This document shows positions 16,616 through 25,209 of a stretch of DNA of 32,500 nucleotides, piece by piece. Origin of the DNA: Emiliania huxleyi CCMP1516 (taxonomy: Eukaryota > Haptophyta > Isochrysidales > Noelaerhabdaceae); the NCBI RefSeq assembly GCF_000372725.1, contig NW_005197426.1:25988-58487 (forward strand). The letters run 5' to 3'. The position numbers and the translations under genes were made by a program. Position 1 is the first letter of the stretch. Every line of letters begins with the position of its first letter. The notes beneath the pieces were generated by a model that saw only the letters and a list, made by a program, of their open reading frames with translations, was not told where the DNA came from and did not search any database.

Positions 16616-17032
16616 CTAGAGGTAGAGCGTACGGATGGCAACACTCTGCCGATATGGAGCGGCCTCGAGGGAGCGGCAGCAGACTCGGATGCTCCAGCTG
16701 GTCCCCCAGCCTGCATTTGCAAGCGCAACAGGAGGCGGTCCTCCTCGATCGTCCACGGAGTGTAGTTTGAGTTCATCGACACGTTTTTTCGCGCGTGCAG
16801 CTTCACGAGTCAGAGCGTCCTCGACCCACGGCTGCAGGCTTGCCTCGGTGCTCTTCAGCTGCGTCTCGCTCATTTCTTGCTCCTCGCATATTCCGCACAT
16901 CAGTAAGGAAAGCTCGTCGAGGCCTCGGAGCACATCTTGCCATCGACGCTGAATTGCACGCGGCTTTTTGCAGGTGGTGGAAACGGCCACTGCTCTGCCA
17001 CCTTGAGGGCAATGAGATTTTGTCGCGGACAT
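16616..17032 (-). CDS. Hypothetical coiled-coil protein with a possible Myb/SANT-like end (broken?)
   Basis: From an ATG at about 17032 the frame gives KPRAIQRRWQDVLRGLDELSLLMCGICEEQ, then EMSETQLKSTEASLQPWVEDALTREAARAKKRVDELK, a plausible charged helical segment. In a second frame just downstream (16806-16720) the sequence reads SNYTPWTIEEDRLLLRLQMQAG, which looks like the first helix of a Myb/SANT domain (W--EED--LL). The last part of the first frame (WSIRVCC, SVAIRTLYL) resembles the rest of such a domain. The two parts lie in different frames, so either a small intron or decay separates them. Confidence 0.35.
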   Translation of the reverse strand: MSATKSHCPQGGRAVAVSTTCKKPRAIQRRWQDVLRGLDELSLLMCGICEEQEMSETQLKSTEASLQPWVEDALTREAARAKKRVDELKLHSVDDRGGPPPVALANAGWGTSWSIRVCCRSLEAAPYRQSVAIRTLYL

Positions 17033-17100
17033 GGCGTAATAGCACAAAAGCGCCCATCTCTGGTCGCCACGGGCTGGCGCTGTGCTTCGATCCCCTTTAT

Positions 17101-17204
17101 GTTGTAGGCCGAAAAAGAATGGGGGTCGGGGCGAAGTGAATCGTTTGAGCGCATACACCGTATGGCAACACTCGGCGCGAAACGAAGTCGCGTCGATGTT
17201 GTTT
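17101..17204 (+). repeat. Dispersed repeat, copy B (about 104 bp)
   Basis: Same sequence and orientation as 13625-13717, with about 6 extra bases after GAATGGGGG and about 5 extra before TATGGCAAC. It lies outside any convincing gene here. Confidence 0.85.
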
Positions 17205-17318
17205 CGCATCGCCCCAGGGCATGTGTGGCGCACGCTGCGCACGAATGCCCTGCGCGTACCCTGTGTGTGATGATCGTCGGCGCGACGACGCCTTCTTCTC
17301 GGCAAAGAACCGATTGCC

Positions 17319-18278
17319 ATGTACGCAGTCCCTGACACCAACAGCATTGCACGTACACATTGCAAGCGATCGAGAGGAGCAATCACTCATCAGTGCCTTG
17401 CTGTGCGCCGCGCAGTGCGAGGCAGCCTAAGCGAGCAGTACCTGGCGCACGTCCGAGCACCCCAGGTCGAAGGAGCGACCCGGGCGGCGCTTGGCGAACG
17501 AAGCCCGCACCATGCCGCACCCGGGGCATTCTTGCGGCCAAAGAGTCGAGATGCGGCCGTTTACACCACTCGCGCCTTGGGAGACGACTGCTTTGAGCAG
17601 GAAAGCACCGCGTATACTCCTAGCCCAGTGCGAACGATCGAAATCGGCGCCCTGGCAACCGCCTGCTGCCAGTGGGCGGGTACCAGCTCGTCTCTCTCGC
17701 CAGATGAGCGGCTCGGCACCAGCTCGTCCCTCTCCCGCGGCTCGGCCACGGATGAGCAGCTCGGCACCAGCTCACCCCTCTCGCGCCGGTCGGCGACGGG
17801 TGAGCGGCTCACCCCGTACTCGCTCTACTCTGAGCAGCAGCCTCCATGTGTGCCAAGGGCGGTCTGCAACGGTGCCGAGGCTTCGATCGCGTCTGGTCCT
17901 CCACGGACTCCGTCCTCCCCGCACCGGAATCGCACCATGGCCAAGAGCCGCTCACTCCCAGATTTTCGTCGGAATAAGGGAGGCCAGCCCAATCCACCCT
18001 GCACCGACCCAGCGGCTCGCCGCTCCGTCTCCTTTGACAGCCCGTGCCCGCCTCGCCTTGACGAGCCGTGTCGATCGTGTGTAGGTCCACTACCCGAACA
18101 GCCTTGTCATCCAAGACACTCTTCGGCGGACGACCTTGCAGGACGACCGCCGACGGGCGCTGGCCACTCCAACTACACGCCTCAAATACACGCACAGACG
18201 GATCGCTGGCATCGCGCCATGCAACGGGCAGACCGTTTCGGTCTCCCCAGTTGTGGACACTTTGCTGATCACGAATAG
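17319..18278 (+). CDS. Hypothetical protein with Ser-rich GTSSSLS repeats
   Basis: A long open frame of 319 codons; the true start is uncertain, since the first part (17319-17480) has poorer composition. It contains three degenerate units ERLGTSSSLSRGSAT, EQLGTSSPLSRRSAT and GTSSSLSPD (about 17680-17800), then HRNRTMAKSRSLPDFRRNKGG and ARRSVSFDSP, which look like basic/serine phosphosite motifs. No domain is recognised. A piece of it (PVRTIEIGALATACC) is repeated in diverged form downstream at 18341-18400, suggesting duplicated or decayed coding sequence. It may be a disordered protein or a relic. Confidence 0.35.
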   Translation: MYAVPDTNSIARTHCKRSRGAITHQCLAVRRAVRGSLSEQYLAHVRAPQVEGATRAALGERSPHHAAPGAFLRPKSRDAAVYTTRALGDDCFEQESTAYTPSPVRTIEIGALATACCQWAGTSSSLSPDERLGTSSSLSRGSATDEQLGTSSPLSRRSATGERLTPYSLYSEQQPPCVPRAVCNGAEASIASGPPRTPSSPHRNRTMAKSRSLPDFRRNKGGQPNPPCTDPAARRSVSFDSPCPPRLDEPCRSCVGPLPEQPCHPRHSSADDLAGRPPTGAGHSNYTPQIHAQTDRWHRAMQRADRFGLPSCGHFADHE

Positions 18279-18400
18279 GCACCCGTGTGGCTCATTGGGT
18301 GGAGCCTTCACGTCTGCCGTTGGACTATTTCGCTCCCGGCCCCGTCCGAACGGTCGAGCATGGCGCTTTGGCAACCGCCTCGTGCCCAGTTCTCGGCACC
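17624..18400 (+). repeat. Diverged direct repeat, copies at 17624-17687 and 18341-18400
   Basis: Both read CC-GT-CGAACG-TCGA, then GGCAACCGCCT with a CCAGT end. In protein terms they give SPVRTIEIGALATACCQ and GPVRTVEHGALATASCP. The changes mostly keep the amino acid, which suggests the duplicated frame was coding for some time after duplication. The offset is about 717 bp. Confidence 0.6.
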
Positions 18401-18604
18401 TGGTGGGTGGGCGCCGCCACTTCGTCTGTGAAGCGCATGGCGCAGCAGCTGCAGCACGGAGTCAGCGCAACCCCATCCAGTCGGCGTCCGTCGACCTCGC
18501 CGTCGTGGTATCCACCCTCTCCCGCCTCTACTAGATCGGCTGAGCTCGACGTAACGGCCTCGCGGGGCCGACAGCCCGTATGAATCTCTCTGACAGCGCC
18601 AACA

Positions 18605-18712
18605 CACCGGCGGCGTGTCTGGAGAGGGGGCGGCGGCGGAGGCGGTGGCGGCGGGGCGGCTCGAGCGGCGGCGCGGCGGGGCAGACATCGCGAGAAAAAG
18701 AAATCGCGGAGC
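18605..18712 (-). pseudogene. 5' remnant of a third F-box/RCC1 gene
   Basis: From an ATG at 18688 (-) the frame reads MSAPPRRRSSRPAATASAAAPSPDTPP, nearly the N-terminus of the two full paralogues. It is preceded by the same TTCTTTTTCTCGCG block. The similarity stops near 18605, just before the F-box. The fragment lies about 370 bp beyond the 3' end of copy 2, in the same orientation. Confidence 0.75.
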
Positions 18713-19084
18713 ACTTGGGTTTGAGGGTTGATGTTTGTTTTCTCTTTCTTATGGGCATGCGTCCAAACATGTCATTGCTCTCGCGCTTCTCCTGCACGCA
18801 TGCTCATGCACCTCGCCACACACCACGCGGGCTGGCTTCAAGACCTGCAAACCCATGGCTGGAACATACCATCCCGTCCTTCACGCGCCACGCTGGAGTG
18901 TATCGCGCGCCTTGCTGGATGCACGTGGCACCACGGTTCGCGCCGCGCGCACGTGAGCACGAGCAGCGTGCTAAGCCGATCCGACCAACGTCAGTACATC
19001 CAGGAACCCGCGCGTCAGAACTCTCACTCAGTCACCGCGCTGGAGCATTACTACTCGCTCATCCTCCGCTGCCCGCCTTGCTTC
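18713..19084. other. Spacer, no gene seen
   Basis: Between the RCC1 remnant and the 3' end of F-box/RCC1 copy 2. Composition is more balanced than in the flanking genes. Open frames on the plus strand have no recognisable features. Confidence 0.35.
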
Positions 19085-20581
19085 CTACTCGTCCAAATCG
19101 CTGTCCTCTCCGTCGCTGTTGTCCTCTCCGTCAGAGGAAGCAGGCGTGGGCGGCCGGCTCGCCCACGCCTCAACCTTCTTGGGCAGCAGCTGGTCCGAAA
19201 AATCCTCTCCGTGGCCTAGGCAAGCGGTGCCACCCTTTCCCCAAGCATAGACAGCGCCGTCAGTGGCAGCAAGGCTGTGCTGCACTCCCACCGACACAGC
19301 GACGACGCGCTGGCCAGCAAAGGCCTCGACCTGCTTCGGCAGCGGCTGGCTCTGCTGGTCGCCGTGGCCCAGCTGGCCACCGTTTCCACAGCCCCAGCTC
19401 CAGACAGCGCCGTCAGTGGTAACGGCGACGCTGTGGCCGCCTCCAGCCGACACGGCGACGATGCGCTGCCCAGCAAAGGCCTCGACCTTCTCCGGCTGCC
19501 ACTGGTGCTGCTCGTCGCCGTGGCCTAGCCGGCCCCCGCCTCCAAAGCCCCAGCTCCAGACGGCGCCGTCGGAAGTGATGGCGAGGCTGTGCCATGCTCC
19601 AGTCGACACAGCGACGACGCGCTGGCCAGCAAGGGCCTCGACCTTCTTGGGCAGCAGCTGGCGCTGCTGGTCGCCATGGCCTAGGCCATAGCCCAACATG
19701 GCAATGTATCCACCGCCCCAACTCCAGACGGCGCCGTCGGCGGTGATTGCCATGCTGTGGGATGCTCCAGCCGACACAGCGATGACATACTGGCCAGCAA
19801 AGGCCTCGACCCTCTTCGGCAGCAGCTGCCGCTGCTGGTCGCCGTGGCCCAGCTGGCCATCGTTTCCACCACCCCAGCTCCAGACGGTGGAGTCGGCGGT
19901 GAGCGCGAGGCTGTGGCGGTCCCCAGCCGACACAGCGACGACGCGCCGGCCAGCAAAGGCCTCGACCTTCTTTGGCTGCCACTGGGCCTGCTGGTCGCCG
20001 TGGCCCAACCTGCCAAAGAATCCACCGCCCCAGCTCCAGACGGCGCCGTCGGCGGTGACGGCGAGGCTGTGCTCGGCGCTAGCTGCCACGCTCACGGCGC
20101 GCTCAGCCAGCGTCGACGGGAGGCGGGTCGGCGTGTTGAGCCGCGTCATGCCCTCGCCGTGGCCGAGGAGGCCTAGGAAGTTCCCCACACTGCCGCACGA
20201 TGAGAGCCGCCCCTCGCTGTCGATGAAGAGGCTGTGAGACTGGCCTGCCGCCGCCCTCGCCGGCGGGTTGGACTCGCGCAGGAAGGCCGAGAAGCACAGC
20301 CACCGCACGGCGCAGCTCTCGTCCTCTGGCTGCGCCGGCAGCTCGAAGCCGCGCTCTTGCGCCCACAAGCGGATGGCCTCTACCGCGAGCGAGGCGTAAA
20401 AGAGCAGCGAGACGGCCGCGACGCGAGCGATGTCGAGGGGGCTCTCGCAGCGAGAGAGCGCGCGCTCGAGGAGCTCCGTGGGGAGGTCGAGGAGGCGCGT
20501 GGGCGGCGGTGTGTCTGGCGAGGGGGCGGCGGTGGAGGAGGGGGCGAGGCGGCGCGAGCGGCGGCGCGGCGGGGTGGACAT
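19085..20581 (-). CDS. F-box/RCC1-repeat protein, copy 2
   Basis: Intronless, 498 aa from the ATG at 20581, the start matching that of copy 1 (MSTPPRRRSRRLAPSS). The F-box-like segment is LLDLPTELLERALSRCESPLDIARVAAVSLLFYAS. It is followed by WAQERGFELPAQPEDESCAVRWLCFSAFLRESNPPARAAAG, then RCC1 units (AVWSWGGGFFGRLGHGDQQAQWQPKKVEAFAGRRVVAVSAG and relatives). One unit has an insertion (YIAMLGYGLGHGDQQ). Copy 2 lacks the acidic insert in the first blade and has an extra acidic tail (PASSDGEDNSDGEDSDLDE). It lies in inverted orientation to copy 1. An Skp1-adaptor role is inferred from the F-box alone. Confidence 0.85.
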   Translation of the reverse strand: MSTPPRRRSRRLAPSSTAAPSPDTPPPTRLLDLPTELLERALSRCESPLDIARVAAVSLLFYASLAVEAIRLWAQERGFELPAQPEDESCAVRWLCFSAFLRESNPPARAAAGQSHSLFIDSEGRLSSCGSVGNFLGLLGHGEGMTRLNTPTRLPSTLAERAVSVAASAEHSLAVTADGAVWSWGGGFFGRLGHGDQQAQWQPKKVEAFAGRRVVAVSAGDRHSLALTADSTVWSWGGGNDGQLGHGDQQRQLLPKRVEAFAGQYVIAVSAGASHSMAITADGAVWSWGGGYIAMLGYGLGHGDQQRQLLPKKVEALAGQRVVAVSTGAWHSLAITSDGAVWSWGFGGGGRLGHGDEQHQWQPEKVEAFAGQRIVAVSAGGGHSVAVTTDGAVWSWGCGNGGQLGHGDQQSQPLPKQVEAFAGQRVVAVSVGVQHSLAATDGAVYAWGKGGTACLGHGEDFSDQLLPKKVEAWASRPPTPASSDGEDNSDGEDSDLDE

Positions 20582-20599
20582 CGCGAGAAAAAGAATTTT

Positions 20600-21223
20600 A
20601 AACCGAACTAGAAAAAGAATCACGTGCAGTTCTTCTTTCAAAACGGCAACGGCATGGAGGGTGAGCCACACCGAACGTACCGAGCGAAGAGCCGAGCGGA
20701 AGGAAGGAGGACGGGGAAGATGACTGCGAGGAGGACGAACCAGTGGAAATCCCAGTTGTCAGATGTCACGATGCATCCGAAGGGGACCCCAGCGCCGGCA
20801 TCATCCGTAGAGGCACGAGTGTTCGAAGAGAGAGTGGACCTGAGCAACAACATGACTTGGAGGCAAATGATCGGAGTGGGAGTCAGAAATGTGGTCCTTT
20901 GCGCGAGGGGAGCTCGATAGACTTGAGGGGCCAGGATACGCCGCGAGGAGGACGGAGTTGCGCCGAAAGGCGAAAGAAGCCGCGAGAACAAGGGACCGGC
21001 AGGCGGCGGCGTCACAGGACGAGGCAGAAGAGAACGACGCGACAGAGGTGGAAATGACAAGGGAGAGAGAACGACGATAGTGGGACGACCGCGAGGTGGC
21101 ATGAAGGTTGCAGCGAGAAGCGGCGAGAGACTGCGAAGAGAGATAGGAAGAGGCAGACTCCCTAGGGTGGGCGACGGCTAGCGCACCACACACCTCTCCT
21201 TAAAATCCCTGTGTGGTGGCGGC
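20600..21223. other. Region with short uncharacterised ORFs
   Basis: Two short plus-strand ORFs (20624-20920, and 20889-21080 with ELRRKAKEAARTRDRQAAASQDEAEENDATEVEMTRERERR) are charged and could be fragments of a longer coding sequence. The GA-rich composition (GGACGAGGCAGAAGAGAACG) can also produce such ORFs by chance. No family is recognised. Confidence 0.3.
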
Positions 21224-21290
21224 GTGCCGTTCTCCCATCCCTCCCTTGGGTTGTGTGTTTTCTTTCTTTCTTTCTTTCTTTCAAAACACG
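21224..21290 (+). repeat. 30-bp dispersed repeat, copy B, plus (TTTC)n microsatellite
   Basis: 21224-21253 matches 16356-16385 with one mismatch. About 21260-21282 is a run of TTTC units. Confidence 0.75.
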
Positions 21291-21576
21291 CCGCAGTCGG
21301 AGGCGATCAATTCCAGGGAGGCGACTCGCTACATCTCGATCTCCCAGTTCGGCGCTGCTGGATGGCTCGACATGCGCCCTGATGGTGGTGCCCGCGCCGG
21401 TGCCGGCTGCCGCCGCCCCCCCCCGCCCGGCGGCTGGCCGAATCATTTTTTACTAATAAAAAGGATCGTGGATCCGTGTCACGGTCGCAATAAACACCTA
21501 AAATGCGAGGTCTCTATGGCTGAACAATGGTGGTTGAGTTCAGAACAAGTGTGCAGCGCGACGTACAAGCGGCGGG

Positions 21577-23513
21577 TCACACCCGCTGCGACGACTCCTT
21601 CGTCGGCAGCTCCCCAAAATCGACCTCGGCCTCGCCTCCCGCCTCGCCGTCCTCCTCGAGCGCGCGGAAGGCTCTGCTCCCCGCGCGGGCGAGGCTGCCG
21701 CCCTCTCCGCCCGACGGCTTGCCCTTGCGCGCGGAGGTCGAGAAGAGCAGCGCCTTGGACTCGGTCCTGGAGAAGGGGAGGAGGTTTGGAAGGTGGCGGT
21801 GGCGGTGCTAGCCGCGGGACGAGGGGCCTGGTGGAGTCGGGGACATTCTCACAGTCCGGAGGCACTCCACGCTTGTGGACGAGACTCGTGTCCGGAGTCG
21901 AAATGGAGTCTGAAACGGCAATGTCTAAGGCGGTGTCTGGGAAGTGTCTCGGAAGTGTCCGGGACGTGTCACCTCTCCGGCGAAGCGAGCGACGCGTCCG
22001 ACTGGACGCTGGCGCGCAGCCCGTCCGGCGCGGCGGGCTTGTCTGGCGGCGGCTCGTCTAGCGGCGAGAGCTCGATCGCCTCTGCGTCGTCGGACGGCGG
22101 GCACCAGTCCTCCGCGACGGCCGGCATGCCTGCGCCATGGACACGCACCAGTCAGCGCGGGGAAGACGGCATCTGCAAGGGGTACGCGCAAGCGAGTACG
22201 GCGGAATACAGCCGAACACCGCTACAGCCGTGCCCTCTCGAGCGCTAGTTGGCGGACAGGGTATGCGGCGTCTCTAGGCCAGCGTGCCGCTGCCCCGCGC
22301 GTGATTGCCGTCGAGGCGGTGCTTGGCGAGGGCGCGCCTGGCCAGGCAGGGGGAGGGCGTGAAGCGCCGCGCTTGAGCATGGCCCCGCTGTCCCAGCCGG
22401 CGCGAGCGGCGCGCCGCGCGAGCGTCGCCACTCGCAGCGCGAGCGCGAGCGATGCGAGCAGGCCTGTGGCGAGCATGTGGGGACTGTCGCGAGCGTCATC
22501 GGGGAGAGGGGGAGAGGAGAGAGGGGAGAGGGGAGAGAGGGGCGCGGGGCGGTGGCGCGCCGACGGCGGTGAGCGAGATCATGAGCGGGTCCTCGTGCGA
22601 AGCGTCGGCGAGCTCGGCCGTCACCTTTGGGATCGGCCGCTCACGGGTCAGTCAATGGCCGGGACGTCGAGCAGCCGTGCAGCGGTGGTTGCCTTGGCCG
22701 CGTAGGCGTACGGAAGGTTGCCAGGCACGATCCCCACGGCCGTCGTCCACAAGTAGTGCGGCTGCGAGGGAGGGTGGGGCGGAGGAGGGGGGGAGGGCTT
22801 CAGGGCAGGTCCGCCCTTCCGCACACGCTCACAGCGGGTTCCCGTGGACACGTGGCTGAGGCGACTGCTGATGCGACTGCTGATGCGGCTACTGCCGTCA
22901 CATGCTCTCGCGGGCGCCATGCGCAGACCCCCAAGCCGACCGCGCGCAGTGATCGGTGTGGAAAGACTGGCCCACTCGCGGTGGGTGACTAGCTTGCTCC
23001 TCGCGCCTGCGAGAGGGAGGTGAGCGAGAGCAGCACGTTTGTGAGCACCATCGGCGAGAGAGGCGACAGCCGGATCAGCAGCGCGAGCACGGGGCCGTCG
23101 GCGGTGAGCGCGGCGTCGAGCGCCTGCCAGCGCGCCTTGCCCTTGCTGCCGAGCGCGCCGAGCATGCACGGCCGGCAGAAGCTGCGCGTCAGCAGCAGGG
23201 CGACATAGGCGCCCACCACAGAGCTGGAGACGTTGAGCGCCATGCCCGCGGCGATGCCGAAGAGGAGAGCGCCGGCGGCGATTAGCGGCCCCGCAAGCGG
23301 GATCGGGATGACGGAGCAGACTACCACGTTGAGCAGAAAGTACACCAAAGCGCGCTCGGCGTCGCTGCCGGGCAGCGAGTTGATGTCGACGCCGAGGATT
23401 ACGTGTGGCGTGGCCCAGTCGGTGGCGTTCACGCCGCCGCTCGCGTTGCTCGAGGCCATGGCCGCGTCCTCGCTGCCGGAGGCCATGGCCGCGTCCTCGC
23501 TGATCGAGCCCAT
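21577..23513 (-). CDS. VTT-domain (SNARE-associated/TMEM64-DedA family) membrane protein, multi-exon
   Basis: Exon 1 (23513-23007, 169 codons) has a short Ser/Ala-rich head with two EDAAMASGS-type repeats. It continues with helices VYFLLNVVVCSVIPIPLAGPLIAAGALLFGIAAGMALN and LIRLSPLSPMVLTNVLLSLTS, both hallmarks of the VTT/DedA-like fold. A GC-AG intron (23006-22762) leads to exon 2 (22761-22666): PHYLWTTAVGIVPGNLPYAYAAKATTAARLLD, the conserved GIxPGxLPYxYA end. A 41-nt GT-AG intron (22665-22625) gives VTAELADASHEDPLMISLTA. Less certain later exons encode MLATGLLASLALALRVATLARRA (about 22474-22400), a cytosolic PAVAEDWCPPSDDAEAIELSPLDEPPPDKPAAPDG (about 22128-21983), and TESKALLFSTSARKGKPSGGEG...ELPTKESSQRV and stop (about 21772-21577). 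Family members act in endomembranes, for example in lipid scrambling and organelle dynamics. Head to head with the START-like gene. Confidence 0.75.
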
Positions 23514-23688
23514 GGGAGGCCGCAGGACGCTCCGCGCTCCTCCGCCCTCCGCGCGGCGCGGGCGTCGATTCGCTTTTTTCTTTGTGTTTCAAATGAAAAA
23601 CAAATCGCGTTGAGCGGCCGGCGGCGAGCGGCTAGCACTGTCTTGACCGTGACATCTGTCCCGTTGTTGGGGTCTTGGTTCGCTCACC
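23514..23688. promoter_or_regulatory. 175-bp divergent spacer
   Basis: Separates the VTT gene ATG (-) and the START-like gene ATG (+). It carries an A/T-rich core (23573-23600, CTTTTTTCTTTGTG and AATGAAAAACAAA) in GC-rich flanks. A bidirectional promoter is inferred. Confidence 0.4.
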
Positions 23689-25209
23689 ATGCCGCGCCAG
23701 CTCTCAGTCGACCTGACCGTGCAGCTCTCTGCGGAGGAGGCGCTGCGTGTGCACCGCGACTTTGACTTCATGCACTTCACCACGCAGCAGGACGGGCAGG
23801 CGGTTGCGCTGCAGAGCGAGGAGGAAAGCTGCGACCAAGGCGAGGCGCGGGTGGTGCGCGTCTTCAACATGGTTTTTGTCATCGACCCCATCCCGAGCGG
23901 GCTGCGCGGGCTCGTCTCTCGCGAGAAGGTGCAGCCGGTCCTGCGCGAGGAGTGGTGGCCGGCCAGGAACGACGAGGAGCGGCCGATCCACTTCACGTCG
24001 ACGGTGCCCTTCTTCGGCCACCGCCTCAAAGTCGAAGGCCGCCAGTGGTTCAGCGCGGCGCCCGACGGCTCGAACAGTTGCACGTACAGCGCTCGCGCCA
24101 CCGTCACCTCGGCTCTGGTGCCGGGCTTCAACTCGCTCATCGAGAAGGAGGCGATCTCCAAGCTGGAGCACGCCGTCACAACCTTCTGCGACCGCGCGCC
24201 CCGCTTCCTCGGCCAGCAGCGCCGCGACCGATCGCCGCAGGGGCCCGACCGACACGACAGAGCCGCAGAGCCGTCTCCGCCGCTTCCTCCGCCGCAGCCG
24301 CCGCAGCCGCAGCCGCCGCAGCAGCAGCCGCCTCAGCCGCCTCCTCCGGCCACCGGTCGCCGGCCGCCGGTGCGGCCACTCCGGAGCGCGTCGCTCGAGT
24401 CGCTCGAGCCGTGGGTGCCTGTCTGGGGCGGTAGATGCGGAAACGTGACACACCGCGTACTCAAACGAGCGGCCCGGAGTACAGACGCGTGTTTGGCGGT
24501 GTGCACGCGATGCTCCCAAGTACACACCGCTCGATGCCGTACTCACCCCCTGGCTGCGCTTTGCCCGTGGCGCAGGTTCAGGATTTCCTCGAAGGCGCGA
24601 GCGCGGTGATGGCGGCGCCGATGCAGGCGGCGGCCGGCTCCGCTCCCCTCTCGACGGCGCTGCAGCTCGACAAGGTCGCGAGCGCTAATTCACAAGTTAA
24701 TTGATTGATACGAATTCATAGGCGCTGCAGCTCGACGAGCTCTCGGAGGAGGCGCCGGTGCCGTGCAGCTGCTTCTGCGTCCTCTACCGGCAGCTGAGTG
24801 CGTGCGCCGCTTCGGTCTCCGCACTTGCGCACCTCGCTCTCCCACCATGCCCGCGTGTGTCTACGCTGCGCACCGGTCTTTGTGGTAGGTCTCCACCTCG
24901 TACACCTCCCTCTCGACAGCGAGCACGCCGGCGGCATCGGACGGGCCCACGCCGCCGCCCGCTCGCAAGGCTTCGATCGGGGCGCCCACCGCCGCCGCGC
25001 TGCAGCGGGGCGTGCAGCGCGCCGTCGAGCGAGGCGTGCCGCGAGGGCGGCCGGAACTTTGCCTGAGAGGGCTCGCTCAGCCCTCGCTCAGCCCTTCTGC
25101 AGGCGTCCAGCTCGCCCGCCCGCCCGCGAGGGTGCCTGCCCGCGACCCGATGCGGCAGGGGCTCCGCCTCGCGCCGGAGGACGACGACTTTGGAGAGATC
25201 ATCGAGTAG
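23689..25209 (+). CDS. START/SRPBCC-like (DUF2505/VASt-type) protein with Pro/Gln-rich linker
   Basis: The ATG at 23689 starts MPRQLSVDLTVQLSAEEALRVHRDFDFMHFTTQQDG. A core follows with NMVFVIDPIPSGLRGLVSREKVQPVLREEWW, HFTSTVPFFGHRLKVEGRQWFS and ATVTSALVPGFNSLIEKEAISKLEHAVTTF. The alternating strands and a long C-terminal helix suit a lipid-binding START-like fold; the assignment rests on pattern only. A Pro/Gln-rich stretch (residues about 200-222) comes next. A GT-AG intron (24415-24575) gives EPW-VQDFLEGASAVMAAPMQ. A 65-nt GC-AG intron (24657-24721) gives PLSTALQLDELSEEAPVPCSCFCVLYRQL. After an unresolved junction (about 24795-24930) the frame SDGPTPPPARKASIGAPTAAALQRGVQRAVERG joins, by another GC-AG intron, to VQLARPPARVPARDPMRQGLRLAPEDDDFGEIIE and the stop at 25209. 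Confidence 0.65.
24656..24736 (+). repeat. 65-nt GC-AG intron with 16-bp duplicated exon edge
   Basis: GGCGCTGCAGCTCGAC occurs at 24656-24671 and 24721-24736. The filler is AT-rich (TTAATTGATTGATACGAATTCATAG). Donor ACG|GCGCTG, acceptor CATAG|GCGCTG; the protein reads STALQLDEL after removal. Confidence 0.88.
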
